Shown piece by piece: positions 25,669 to 33,920 of a stretch of DNA of 64,000 nucleotides. The notes beneath the pieces were generated by a model. The model was not told where the DNA came from. It searched no databases and saw nothing but the letters and a program-made list of their open reading frames with translations. The translations under genes were made by a program, and so were the position numbers. This DNA comes from Iamia sp963728655 (lineage in GTDB: Bacteria; Actinomycetota; Acidimicrobiia; Acidimicrobiales; Iamiaceae): positions 62,001 to 126,000 of the forward strand of contig CAVSLD010000003.1 in the NCBI GenBank assembly GCA_963728655.1, read 5' to 3'. Every line of letters starts with the position of its first letter. Position 1 is the first letter of the stretch.

Positions 25669-26633
25669 GCGGTCCCCACCCGGACGCAGCGCGCGTCGGG
25701 GCCCGCACCCGCTCCCTCCTCGCGGCGGGCGCCCTCGACCTCCCCCGGGTGGGGCGGGGCGCCACCGCGGCCCGCTGGGCCGGCCTCGTCGCCCTGGCGC
25801 GCGACGACGTGTCGGTCGCCCGGCTGGCCGAGGCCCACGTCGACGCGGTGCAGATCCTGGCCGAGGCCGGGCGCGAGGCCGAGCCGGGCGAGCTCCTCGG
25901 GGTCTGGGCCGCCGAGGGCCCCGGCGGACCGGTCCGGGCCCGCCCCCACCGCGACGGGGGCCTGGTGCTGGAGGGCGCCAAGGCCTTCGCCGGCGGGGCG
26001 TCGCTGGTGGATGCCGCCCTGGTGACCGTCGACCGGGCCGGGGTGCACACCCTGCTCCGCCTGCCCATGGCCGAGGTCGACGCCGGGCGCATCGACCGAC
26101 GGGGCTGGGTGACCCCCGCCCTGGCCGACACCGACACCGCGGTGGTCGACCTCGACGGTGTGCGGGTGGCCGAGGCGGCGGTGGTCGGCGGCGACCGCTG
26201 GTACCTCGACCGCCCTGGCTTCTGGCACGGCGCGGTGGGACCGGCGGCGTGCTGGGCGGGGGCCGCCACCGGGCTGGTCGACCACGCCGAGCGGGCCGTC
26301 GGCGACGATCCCCACGCCCGGGCCCACCTCGGGGCCATGCGGGCCGAGGTGCGGGGGATGGCGTCGGTCCTCGACCGGGCCGGGCGGGAGTGCGACGCCG
26401 AGCCGGGCGACGGTGCTGCCGCCCAGGCCCGGGCGCTCGCGGTGCGCCACCTGGTCGACCGGGCCGCAGCCGAGGTCCAGGACCGGCTGGGTCGGGCCCT
26501 CGGGCCCCGCCCCCTCGTGGCCGACGCCGAGGTGGTGGCCCGCGACGCCGCCCTGCGGGTCTACCGGCGCCAGTGCCACGCCGAGCGCGACCTCGAGGTC
26601 CTGGGCCGGCTGCCCTCGGAGCGGCGCGGGTGA
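25665..26633 (+). CDS. Acyl-CoA dehydrogenase-like protein, short
   Basis: A 322-residue protein with the overall order of an acyl-CoA dehydrogenase: N-terminal helical domain, a central beta-domain (GGLVLEGAKAFAGGASLVDAALVTV, then RRGWVTPALADTDTAVVDLDGVRV), and a C-terminal helical domain (GFWHGAVGPAACWAGAATGLVDHA). It is about 60 residues shorter than a typical family member, and the catalytic glutamate cannot be assigned with confidence. Being the last gene of a glycoconjugate-like operon, it may oxidise an unusual substrate rather than a fatty acyl-CoA. Start by GTGA overlap. Confidence 0.78.
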   Translation: MSGPHPDAARVGARTRSLLAAGALDLPRVGRGATAARWAGLVALARDDVSVARLAEAHVDAVQILAEAGREAEPGELLGVWAAEGPGGPVRARPHRDGGLVLEGAKAFAGGASLVDAALVTVDRAGVHTLLRLPMAEVDAGRIDRRGWVTPALADTDTAVVDLDGVRVAEAAVVGGDRWYLDRPGFWHGAVGPAACWAGAATGLVDHAERAVGDDPHARAHLGAMRAEVRGMASVLDRAGRECDAEPGDGAAAQARALAVRHLVDRAAAEVQDRLGRALGPRPLVADAEVVARDAALRVYRRQCHAERDLEVLGRLPSERRG

Positions 26634-26726
26634 CCGATGCCGCCGTTTCCGGCCGCCGGGGCGGGGCAGTCCCCCGGCCGACGCGCTCGCCCCCTCCGGT
26701 CGACCGCCCGACACGAGGAGACCACC

Positions 26727-26963
26727 ATGGCTGACGAGGACACGGGACCCGAGGCCGGCGCCAAGGGCGTCGTCGAGGACGTCAAGGGCAAGCTGAAGGC
26801 GGCCGCCGGGTCGCTCACCGGGCGCGACGACCTGACGCGCGAGGGCGAGGCCCAGCAGGACAAGGCCGAGGCCCAGCGCGACGTGGCGGCCAAGGAGGCC
26901 GAGGCCGAGAGGGCCCGCGCCGAGGCCGAGGCCCACGCGGCCGAGCAGCGGGCCAACCAGTAG
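26727..26963 (+). CDS. CsbD-family stress protein
   Basis: A 78-residue, highly charged protein. The N-terminal half carries the CsbD signature KGVVEDVKGKLKAAAGSLTG; the rest is an Ala/Glu/Lys helix with heptad-like spacing. CsbD proteins are general-stress (SigB-type) products of unknown biochemistry. Start ATG 26727 with GAGGAG upstream. Not obviously linked to the preceding operon, since 93 bases separate them. Confidence 0.85.
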   Translation: MADEDTGPEAGAKGVVEDVKGKLKAAAGSLTGRDDLTREGEAQQDKAEAQRDVAAKEAEAERARAEAEAHAAEQRANQ

Positions 26964-27008
26964 GCGTCGCCGGGGGCCGCACGCGCGGCCCCGGCCCGCC
27001 CGGCGGCG

Positions 27009-28031
27009 ATGAGCGACCCCGGCAGCGACGACCCCGAGGCGGCCGCGGCGGCCGCAGGCCTCCACCACGCCACCGACGAGGCACCGGGCCACCGTCGCGT
27101 GCGGCGGGGCCGGGGCTTCTCCTACGTCGACGCCACCGGCGCCGTCGTCCCCGCGGCGGAGCGGGCCCGCATCGAGGACCTGGTCATCCCGCCGGCGTGG
27201 GCCGACGTGTGGATCAACCCGGACCCGAAGGGTCACCTGCTGGCCACCGGGCGCGACGCGCGGGGTCGCAAGGTGTACCTGTACCACCCGCGCTGGCGCG
27301 AGGTCCGCGACGCGGCCAAGTTCGCCGACCTGGCCGGCTTCGCCGACGCCCTGGGCGACCTGCGCAGCGCGGTGGACGCCGACCTCCGCCGCCGAGGCCT
27401 GCCCGAGGACAAGGTGGTGGCCCTGGTCGTCCGGCTCCTCGACGAGACGCTGGTGCGGGTGGGCAACGAGCGCTACGCGGAGGACAACGACAGCTTCGGG
27501 CTCACCACCCTGCGCGACGAGCACGCCGAGATCAACGGCTCCACCCTGGAGCTCGACTTCGTGGGCAAGTCCGGCGTCGAGCACCGCCTGGCCATCCACG
27601 ACCCCCGGCTGGCCCGCATCGCCCGGCGCTGCCACGAGCTGCCGGGCAAGCACCTCTTCTCCTACCGCAGGGGCGACGGCGGGGTCGGCGCGGTGACCTC
27701 GGCCGACGTGAACGAGTACCTGCGGGAGCGCATGGGTCCCGGCGTGAGCGCCAAGGACTTCCGCACCTGGGGCGCCACCACCATCGCCACCGGGGTCCTG
27801 GCCCACCCCTGCCCCGACGACCAGCCCTGCGATCGGCTGGTCGTGACCTCGGTGAAGGAGGCGGCCGAGGTGCTGGGCAACACGCCGACGGTGTGTCGCA
27901 CCTCCTACATCCACCCCGTCGTCCCCGACTCCTACCGCGCCGGGGCCCTGGCCGAGGCGTGGGCGGGGTCGCGCGCGACCGACACCATGGGTCGCCCCGA
28001 GCGGGCCGCCCGCCGCCTCCTCGTCGACTGA
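27009..28031 (+). CDS. DNA topoisomerase IB (poxvirus-like)
   Basis: A 340-residue type IB topoisomerase that relaxes supercoils through a 3'-phosphotyrosyl intermediate. The catalytic tyrosine is Tyr300 in CRTSYIHP. Upstream features include the N-terminal domain (VIPPAWADVWINPDPKGHL, YHPRWREVRD) and the catalytic-domain helices RVGNERYAEDNDSFGLTTL and FRTWGATTIATGVL. These enzymes are accessory and scattered among bacteria. No Ku or LigD gene is adjacent. Confidence 0.92.
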   Translation: MSDPGSDDPEAAAAAAGLHHATDEAPGHRRVRRGRGFSYVDATGAVVPAAERARIEDLVIPPAWADVWINPDPKGHLLATGRDARGRKVYLYHPRWREVRDAAKFADLAGFADALGDLRSAVDADLRRRGLPEDKVVALVVRLLDETLVRVGNERYAEDNDSFGLTTLRDEHAEINGSTLELDFVGKSGVEHRLAIHDPRLARIARRCHELPGKHLFSYRRGDGGVGAVTSADVNEYLRERMGPGVSAKDFRTWGATTIATGVLAHPCPDDQPCDRLVVTSVKEAAEVLGNTPTVCRTSYIHPVVPDSYRAGALAEAWAGSRATDTMGRPERAARRLLVD

Positions 28032-28074
28032 CCACCGGTCCCGGGACGTGGGCGACGGTACGCTCGTCGGCCCG

Positions 28075-28148
28075 GCCCGTGTAGCTCAGATGGTCAGAGC
28101 AACCGCCTTGTAAGCGGTAGGTCGTGGGTTCGAATCCCACCTCGGGCT
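28075..28148 (+). tRNA. tRNA-Thr (anticodon TGT)
   Basis: A 74-nt cloverleaf: a 7-bp acceptor stem with one T-T mismatch, D arm GCTC...GAGC, anticodon arm ACCGC-CTTGTAA-GCGGT with anticodon TGT, and T arm GTGGG-TTCGAAT-CCCAC. CCA is not encoded. It reads codon ACA and possibly other threonine codons by wobble. Confidence 0.97.
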
Positions 28149-28333
28149 CTCCGCGGCCACGCCTCCACCCGCGGTCGCAGACGGCGGCACCCACCGGGGC
28201 CGGACCTCGGGTTCGCCCGCGGCCCACCGGGTAGGGCGCGGCCACCGCACGGGTGAGGTGCGGTCCCCCGACCCCCGCCCTACCCTTTCCCTGAGCCCGG
28301 GCCCTGCGGCCCGTCCGCCGGAGGAGGCACCCG

Positions 28334-29630
28334 ATGCCACCGCACGACTCGCCCCGCACGTCCGACGCCCGCACGGCGGCAGCCGTCCCCGAGGGCGACC
28401 TGGCCGCTCGGTACCAGGGGGTCCGCGACCTGACCGAGGCCCTCGCCGCCCCCCTCGGCCCGGAGGACCAGACGGTCCAGACCATGGACGACGTGAGCCC
28501 CACCAAGTGGCACCGGGCCCACGTCACCTGGTTCTTCGAGACGTTCCTGCTCGGACCCCACCTGCCGGGGTACCAGGTCCACGACGAGGACTACGGCTAC
28601 CTCTTCAACTCGTACTACGAGGCCATCGGGAGCCGGCACCCCCGCCCCCAGCGGGGCCTGCTCACCCGACCCACCGCAGCCCAGGTGGGCGAGTACCGCG
28701 CCGCGGTCGACACGGCCATGGGCGCGCTCCTGGCCGGCGACGTCGGCCCCGAGGTGGCCGCCCTCGTGACCCTGGGGCTCCACCACGAGCAGCAGCACCA
28801 GGAGCTCCTGCTCATGGACATCAAGCACGTCCTCGGCACCAACCCCCTCCGCCCCGCCTACTCCCTCGCCATGCCCGAGCCCGCTCCCGAGGCCGAGCCC
28901 GTCCGCTGGGTCGAGGGCACCCAGGGGCTGGCCGAGGTCGGCCACGACGGCGCCGGCTTCGCCTTCGACAACGAGAGCCCCCGGCACCCGGTGCTGCTCC
29001 ACCCCCACCGCCTGGCCGACCGCCTCGTCACCAACGGCGAGTGGCGGGCGTTCATCGACGACGGCGGCTACCACCGCAGCGAGCTGTGGCTGTCCGACGG
29101 GTGGGCCGCGGTCCAGGCCCGGGGCTGGGAGGCCCCGCTCTACTGGGAGCAGGTCGACGGCCAGTGGCACGAGTACACCCTCGCCGGCCGCTACCCCCTC
29201 GACCCGGGCCGCCCGGTGGTGCACGTCAGCCACTACGAGGCCGACGCCTTCGCCCGCTGGGCCGGCGCCCGGCTCCCGCGCGAGGAGGAGTGGGCCGTGG
29301 CCGTCGCCGCCCAGGACCTGGTCGAGCCCCACTTCGAGCTGGACGGGCCCCACCCCCGGCCCGCCGGCCGCGGACGACGCCCAGCCCCTGCGCCAGGCCT
29401 TCGGCGAGGTCTGGCAGTGGAGCTCGTCGGCGTACCTCGGCTACCCGGGCTTCACCCCGGCTCCCGGTGCGGTGGGCGAGTACAACGGCAAGTTCATGAG
29501 CGGCCAGGTGGTGCTGCGGGGTTCGTGCTGCGCCACGCCCCCCGGCCACGCCCGGGCCACCTACCGCAACTTCTTCCCGCCCTCGGCGCGCTGGGCCTTC
29601 TCCGGCGTGCGGCTGGCGACCGACGCCTGA
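28334..29630 (+). CDS. egtB: Ergothioneine sulfoxide synthase EgtB, one frameshift
   Basis: A non-haem iron enzyme that joins hercynine to gamma-glutamylcysteine (or cysteine) with oxygen. The DinB-like N-terminal domain supplies the iron ligands: TKWH (His60) and HX3HXE (His151, His155, Glu157). The C-terminal formylglycine-generating-enzyme-like domain begins near GHDGAGFAFDNE. The frame changes between about 29350 and 29372, consistent with one extra base; after it GEVWQWSSSAYLGYPGF and ATYRNFFPP..RW follow in the new frame to a TGA at 29630. Total ~431 residues is normal. Start ATG 28334 has GAGGAGG seven bases upstream. Confidence 0.9.
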
Positions 29631-29665
29631 CGGCCCACCCCACCCCGCCTGCACCCGGAGGACCC

Positions 29666-30637
29666 GTGACCCCGCCCCCACCCGACGCGCCCGAGTCCCC
29701 GGGCGCGGAGCCCCTGGCCGACAACGTGGCCCGCACCCTCGACGCCTCCCCCCAGCGCTGGCTCTCGCCCAAGTGGCTCTACGACGACCTCGGCAGCGTG
29801 CTGTTCGAGGCCATCACCCACGTGCCGCACTACTACCCGACCTCCCGGGAGCGGACGATCCTGGAGGCCCGCGCCGCCGAGGTCGCGTCCCTGTCAGGGG
29901 CCGACACGCTCGTGGAGCTGGGCTCGGGGACCTCCGAGAAGACCCGCCTGCTCCTCGACGCCTTCACCGCCACCGGCCAGCTCCGCCGCTTCTGCCCCCT
30001 GGACGTGAGCGCCACGACGCTCGCCGCCGCGGCCGAGGCCATCGCGGCCGAGCACCCCGACGTCGAGGTGGTGCCGGTGGTGGGCGACTTCCTCCACGAC
30101 CTCGACCGCATCCCGACCGGCGGCACCCGCCTGGTCGCCTTCCTGGGCGGGACCATCGGCAACCTCACCCCGACCGAGCAGGTGCGCTTCGTGGCGACCA
30201 TGGCCTCCTGCCTGGCCCCCGGCGACGGGCTCCTCCTCGGCACCGACCTGGTGAAGGACGTCGACCGCCTCCTGACCGCCTACGACGACCCCATCGGCGT
30301 CACCGCCGCGTTCGACCGCAACGTCCTCCAGGTGCTCAACCGCGAGCTGGGCGCCGACTTCGACCTGGCCCGGTGGCGCCACGAGGCGCGGTGGGACGCG
30401 TCCCAGGAGCGCATCGAGATGCACCTCGTGTCCACCGAGGCCCAGGTCGTCCACGTGCCCGGGGCCGGCCTGGAGCTCAAGGTGGAGGAGGGCGAGAGCA
30501 TCCAGACCGAGATCTCCTCCAAGTTCCGGGTCGAGCGGCTCCCCGCCCTGTTCGAGCCGGCCGGGTTCGAGGTGGCCGACATCTGGACCGACCCCGACGG
30601 CGACCTCGCCCTCACCCTCGCCCTCCTCCCCCGCTGA
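29666..30637 (+). CDS. egtD: L-histidine N-alpha-methyltransferase EgtD
   Basis: A 323-residue SAM enzyme that trimethylates histidine to hercynine, the first step of ergothioneine synthesis. It has SPKWLYDDLGSVLFEAIT at the N-terminus, the SAM loop VELGSGTSEKT, FLGGTIGNLTP, and the C-terminal histidine-binding region (IQTEISSKFR, then FEPAGFEV). GTG 29666 follows a GGAGGA site 36 bases after egtB. Hercynine would pass directly to EgtB. egtA, egtC and egtE are not in the window. Confidence 0.95.
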   Translation: MTPPPPDAPESPGAEPLADNVARTLDASPQRWLSPKWLYDDLGSVLFEAITHVPHYYPTSRERTILEARAAEVASLSGADTLVELGSGTSEKTRLLLDAFTATGQLRRFCPLDVSATTLAAAAEAIAAEHPDVEVVPVVGDFLHDLDRIPTGGTRLVAFLGGTIGNLTPTEQVRFVATMASCLAPGDGLLLGTDLVKDVDRLLTAYDDPIGVTAAFDRNVLQVLNRELGADFDLARWRHEARWDASQERIEMHLVSTEAQVVHVPGAGLELKVEEGESIQTEISSKFRVERLPALFEPAGFEVADIWTDPDGDLALTLALLPR

Positions 30638-30649
30638 GCGGGGCCGGGC

Positions 30650-31456
30650 TCAGGCCGGGGCGCCGCCCTCGGGCGAGTAGACGTTGATCCCACCGGGCCG
30701 CAGGAACGCAGCCAGGGTGATCCGGGCCATGCGGGCCACCTCGACCGCGAGCGAGGTGGGGGCGCCGACGGCCACGACGGTGCCGAACCCGGCGGCCCAC
30801 GCCTTCTGCACGATCTCGAAGCCGGCCCGGCCCGACACGTAGAGCCCGAGGTCGGAGGCGGGCAGGGCCCCGTCGAGGTGCAGCCGTCCCACCACCTTGT
30901 CGACCGCGTTGTGGCGCCCGATGTCCTCCCGGACCACCAGCGGCTCGCCGTCGGGGCGGAAGGCGCACGCGGCGTGCACGCCGCCGGTGGCGTCGAAGAG
31001 GTCCTGGGCCGGGCGGACGCGGCCGGCCATGCCGACCAGCACCGGCACGCCGATGGCGGCGGTGCCCTGGAGGGGCCGCAGCCGGGCCAGCAGGTCCTCC
31101 ACCGACGCCGAGCCGCACACCCCGCACGCCGAGGTGGTGGGCGTGAGCCGGGGGGTGGGTGGCTCGGCCCGGCCGCCGGTGTCGACGTCGACGATGTTGA
31201 ACGCAGCCCGCTCGTCGAGGCCCAGGCCGCAGGAGCGCACGCCGCCGAGGCGGACGCCGTCGATCAGGCCCTCGGCCCAGGTGAACCCGACCCCGAGCTC
31301 GTGGTCGTCGCCCGGGGTGCGCATGGTGGTGGTCACGACGTGGCCGTCGAGGCGGATCTCGAGGGGCTCCTCGACCGCGACCTCGTCCGGGGCACGACGG
31401 GCCTCTCCCTCGTCGTGGCGACGGACCAGGAGCCGCCGGGTGCGGGAGTGGGCCAC
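30650..31456 (-). CDS. fdhD: FdhD, sulfurtransferase for formate dehydrogenase
   Basis: A 268-residue protein that passes sulfur to the molybdenum cofactor of formate dehydrogenase. The CxxC pair is present in SACGVCGS (Cys111 and Cys114), and EDIGRHNAVDKVVG and VSGRAGFEIVQKA are family landmarks. No formate dehydrogenase gene is in the window. GTG 31456 is preceded by TACGGT at six bases, a leaderless pattern, and the gene diverges from the Nudix unit. Confidence 0.94.
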   Translation of the reverse strand: MAHSRTRRLLVRRHDEGEARRAPDEVAVEEPLEIRLDGHVVTTTMRTPGDDHELGVGFTWAEGLIDGVRLGGVRSCGLGLDERAAFNIVDVDTGGRAEPPTPRLTPTTSACGVCGSASVEDLLARLRPLQGTAAIGVPVLVGMAGRVRPAQDLFDATGGVHAACAFRPDGEPLVVREDIGRHNAVDKVVGRLHLDGALPASDLGLYVSGRAGFEIVQKAWAAGFGTVVAVGAPTSLAVEVARMARITLAAFLRPGGINVYSPEGGAPA

Positions 31457-31462
31457 GGGCCC

Positions 31463-31468
31463 ACCGTA
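31463..31468 (-). promoter_or_regulatory. -10-like hexamer of fdhD (leaderless type)
   Basis: TACGGT on the minus strand, six bases before the GTG at 31456. Confidence 0.5.
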
Positions 31469-31511
31469 CCGAGCGTCCGCCGCGGCCCCACGGGGTCGGC
31501 GACGGGGCCGG

Positions 31512-31517
31512 TACCGT
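31512..31517 (+). promoter_or_regulatory. -10-like hexamer upstream of the Nudix gene and its short leader ORF
   Basis: TACCGT, six bases before GTG 31524, the start of a ten-codon ORF. It would give a transcript beginning on that GTG. Confidence 0.45.
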
Positions 31518-31523
31518 GCCGCG

Positions 31524-31556
31524 GTGATCCGCTGGCTCCCTCGTCGCGCCCCGTGA
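31524..31556 (+). CDS. Ten-codon leader ORF overlapping the Nudix start
   Basis: Reads MIRWLPRRAP and stops with a TGA that overlaps the Nudix GTG (GTGA at 31553-31556). Its own GTG lies six bases after a TACCGT hexamer, so it could be translated from a leaderless mRNA and then hand ribosomes to the Nudix gene, which has no clear Shine-Dalgarno site of its own. Prediction from position only; no homology evidence is possible at this length. Confidence 0.35.
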   Translation: MIRWLPRRAP

Positions 31557-32080
31557 CCGTCCTGCACTGCGAGCGGTGCGGCGCGCCCAGCCCCGAGCAC
31601 GACGGCGTGCCGACCTGCGCCGACCACGGGGCCCGCTGGCGCATGGTGCGCAACGCCCCCTGCGCGGCGGTGGTGATCGGCGACGACCGGGAGCGGGTGC
31701 TGCTGTCGCGCCGGGCGCGGGCCCCCTTCGCCGGGATGTGGGAGGTCCCGGGGGGCTTCGTCGAGCTCGGGGAGCACCCGGCCGACGCGGCCCGGCGCGA
31801 GGTCCGCGAGGAGCTGGGCCTGGAGGTCGCCCTGACGGGGCTGGTGGGCGAGTACGTGGCCCGCTCCGACCGCGGCGGTTGGCTCCAGATCACCGTCTAC
31901 GCCGGCACCGCCCAGGGCGAGCCGGTCCCCGACCCGACCGAGGTCGCGGGTTGGCGGTGGTGGCCGGTGGCCGAGGTGCCGGACCCGATGGCGGGCGACC
32001 ACCGCCGCCGGGTGGAGGACTGGGCCGCCGGTCGGACGGTGCCGCTCCCCGGCGGCACCCCGGGGGGGACGCCGGGCTAG
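31553..32080 (+). CDS. Nudix hydrolase with N-terminal zinc ribbon
   Basis: A 175-residue protein. A small zinc-binding motif CERCG...TCADHG occupies residues 6-26, as in NADH-pyrophosphatase-like (NudC-type) enzymes, and the complete Nudix box GX5EX7REVREELGL is at 68-90. It should cleave a nucleoside diphosphate linked to another group. The NudC-specific SQPWPFPxS motif is absent, so the substrate is open. Its TAG stop interlocks with the sigH stop in a shared CTAG. Confidence 0.88.
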   Translation: MTVLHCERCGAPSPEHDGVPTCADHGARWRMVRNAPCAAVVIGDDRERVLLSRRARAPFAGMWEVPGGFVELGEHPADAARREVREELGLEVALTGLVGEYVARSDRGGWLQITVYAGTAQGEPVPDPTEVAGWRWWPVAEVPDPMAGDHRRRVEDWAAGRTVPLPGGTPGGTPG

Positions 32081-32718
32081 ACCGCGGAGGCCAGCTCGTA
32101 GTGCTCCAGGCTGCGCCCGAGCTTGCGCTTGATGCGCTGCACGGCGTTGTCGACCGACTTGGCGTGGCGACCCACCCGCTCGGCGATCTCGACGTAGGAG
32201 CGGCCGGCGACGTAGAGGCGCAGCACGTCGACCTCGAGGGGCGACAGGTCGGCGTCGACCGCGGCGGCCAGCGCGGCCACCTGCTCGTCGCCGAGGAGGC
32301 GCTCGGCCGGGTCGTCGGTGGCCGCGGGACCGGGCAGGCGGTCCTCGAGGGCGTGGCCCTCGTCGTCGCCTGCGTCGCGCCCGTGGATGGTGACCGAGGT
32401 GTTGAGGGGCTGGTGCTTGTGGCGGTTGGCGGTCTTGATGGCGCTGAGGAGCTGGCGGGTGATGCACAGCTCGGCGAAGGGTCGGAAGGCCACCTCGTGG
32501 TCGGGCCGGTAGTCCCGGACCGCCTTGTAGAGGCCGATCAGGGCCTCCTGCTCGAGGTCGTCGGCGTCGCCGCCCACCAGGAAGTAGCTCCGGGACCGGG
32601 ACCGGGCGAAGCGGCGGTACCGGACCATGAGGACGTCGAGCGCCTCTCCGCTGCCCTCCTGGAACATCCGGGCCAGCTCGGCGTCGGGGGTGGACGTCAG
32701 GGCGGGGGCGGCGGGCAT
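32077..32718 (-). CDS. sigH: RNA polymerase sigma factor, SigH/Spo0H type
   Basis: A 213-residue sigma-70 factor close in layout to Bacillus SigH rather than to ECF factors. It has region 2 with ARSRSRSYFLVGGDADDLEQE and GLYKAVRDYRPD, then FAELCITRQLLSAIKTANRHKH, and region 4 with LSPLEVDVLRLYVAGRSYVEIAERVGR. There is no anti-sigma gene beside it. It lies downstream of ispD-ispF-rlmB in the same order as in Firmicutes. Its convergent neighbour overlaps it by four bases. Confidence 0.88.
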   Translation of the reverse strand: MPAAPALTSTPDAELARMFQEGSGEALDVLMVRYRRFARSRSRSYFLVGGDADDLEQEALIGLYKAVRDYRPDHEVAFRPFAELCITRQLLSAIKTANRHKHQPLNTSVTIHGRDAGDDEGHALEDRLPGPAATDDPAERLLGDEQVAALAAAVDADLSPLEVDVLRLYVAGRSYVEIAERVGRHAKSVDNAVQRIKRKLGRSLEHYELASAV

Positions 32719-32765
32719 CGGTGGGTCCTTCGGTGGTGCGGCGTGAGCAGTGTGGGCGGTGTGGG

Positions 32766-32781
32766 TAGTCCTTTCGGACTA
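32766..32781 (-). promoter_or_regulatory. GNRA-tetraloop hairpin in the sigH leader
   Basis: On the RNA this is a perfect 6-bp stem UAGUCC/GGACUA capped by GAAA. It sits 48-63 bases upstream of the sigH ATG in a locally AT-richer stretch. A TTGACA box lies further upstream at 32816-32811 (minus strand), but the -10 is not clear. Confidence 0.4.
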
Positions 32782-32903
32782 GTGAGTTTCTGCCACACCC
32801 GTGCGACATGTGTCAACGGTCTCACCGTCACCGGCGGGAACAACGCGCTGACCAGCACCGATGACCGCGCCGCGTCCGACGGAGCGCGCCGAGGAGACCG
32901 CGC

Positions 32904-33920
32904 TCAGCGGCGGCGAGCGATCTCGAAGCAGGCCAGCGCCGCCGCGGTGGCGGCGTTGAGGCTGTCGAGGGGGCCCCGCATCGGGATCGCCAGGACCTCG
33001 TCGCAGCGCTGGCGGACCAGGCGCGACAGCCCGGCCCCCTCGGCCCCCACCACCAGCACCACGGGCTGGTCGGCCACGTCGAGCGACCAGAGGGGCCGCT
33101 CCCCGTCGGCATCGAGCCCGACGGACCAGACGCCGGCGTCCCGGAGGTGGGCCAGGGCCGCCGGCAGGCCCCCGACCACGGCGATGGGGAGGTGCTCGAC
33201 GGCCCCGGCGGCCGCCTTGGCCACGGTGGGGGTGACGTGCACGGCGCGGTGGCGGGGCAGGACCACCCCGGTCACCCCGGCGGCCGAGGCCGACCGCAGC
33301 ACCGCCCCCAGGTTGCCCGGGTCGGTGAGGCCGTCGAGGGCGAGCAGGAACGGCGGGCCGCCCCCGGAGGCGGTGGCCCGCACGGCCCCCGAGGCGAGGT
33401 CGTCGAGGCCGTGCTCCTCGAGCGGGGCGGCGAAGGCCACCACCCCCTGGGGCGCCTCGGTGCGGGCCGCGGCGTCGAGCTTCGACCGGCTGATCCGTCG
33501 GACCGCGACACCGTCGTCCTCGGCCAGCCGGACGATGTCGTCGACCACCTGCGACGCGTCGAGGTCGGCCGCGACCAGCACCTCGGACACCTTGCGGCGA
33601 CCGGCGAGGAGCAGCTCGTGGACAGCGTGGCGACCCTCGACCTGGGTGCCGTCGAGGCCTCGGGGTGGCCCCGACCGGCCTCGGGTGCGGCCGTCGCCCG
33701 AGCGGCCACGCGCCGCGGTCCCCGCGGCCGGGGGACGGCCCCGGTCCGGCCCGCCCTTCCCGGCCCCGGCGCGGGGCGGGACCCGGCGCCCGTCTCCGCC
33801 GGCGCCGCGGCGTCCGCCCGGCGCGCCGCGACCAGATCCCTTGCCGCCCCCGGACCCCTTGCCGCCGGACCCCCTGCCGCCGGACCCCTTGCCCCCGCGG
33901 GGGCCGCCCCGGGGGCTCAC
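32904..33920 (-). CDS. rlmB: 23S rRNA 2'-O-methyltransferase, RlmB/TrmH (SpoU) family
   Basis: A 338-residue SPOUT methyltransferase. The first ~70 residues are a Gly/Arg/Lys-rich basic tail with GSGG-type repeats. Then come the substrate-binding domain (VEGRHAVHELLLAGRRKV) and the knotted SAM domain: FLLALDGLTDPGNLGAVLRSA (motif 1), VVGAEGAGLSRL (motif 2) and IPMRGPLDSLNAATAAAL (motif 3). It methylates a guanosine in 23S rRNA by family; the exact site is unproven. GTG 33920 overlaps the ispF stop (GTGA). Confidence 0.92.
   Translation of the reverse strand: MSPRGGPRGGKGSGGRGSGGKGSGGGKGSGRGAPGGRRGAGGDGRRVPPRAGAGKGGPDRGRPPAAGTAARGRSGDGRTRGRSGPPRGLDGTQVEGRHAVHELLLAGRRKVSEVLVAADLDASQVVDDIVRLAEDDGVAVRRISRSKLDAAARTEAPQGVVAFAAPLEEHGLDDLASGAVRATASGGGPPFLLALDGLTDPGNLGAVLRSASAAGVTGVVLPRHRAVHVTPTVAKAAAGAVEHLPIAVVGGLPAALAHLRDAGVWSVGLDADGERPLWSLDVADQPVVLVVGAEGAGLSRLVRQRCDEVLAIPMRGPLDSLNAATAAALACFEIARRR

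Noticed and set aside
25479..27914. An 811-codon minus-strand frame over the dehydrogenase, CsbD and topoisomerase genes
   Set aside because: Antisense shadow; each of the three plus-strand genes has family motifs.
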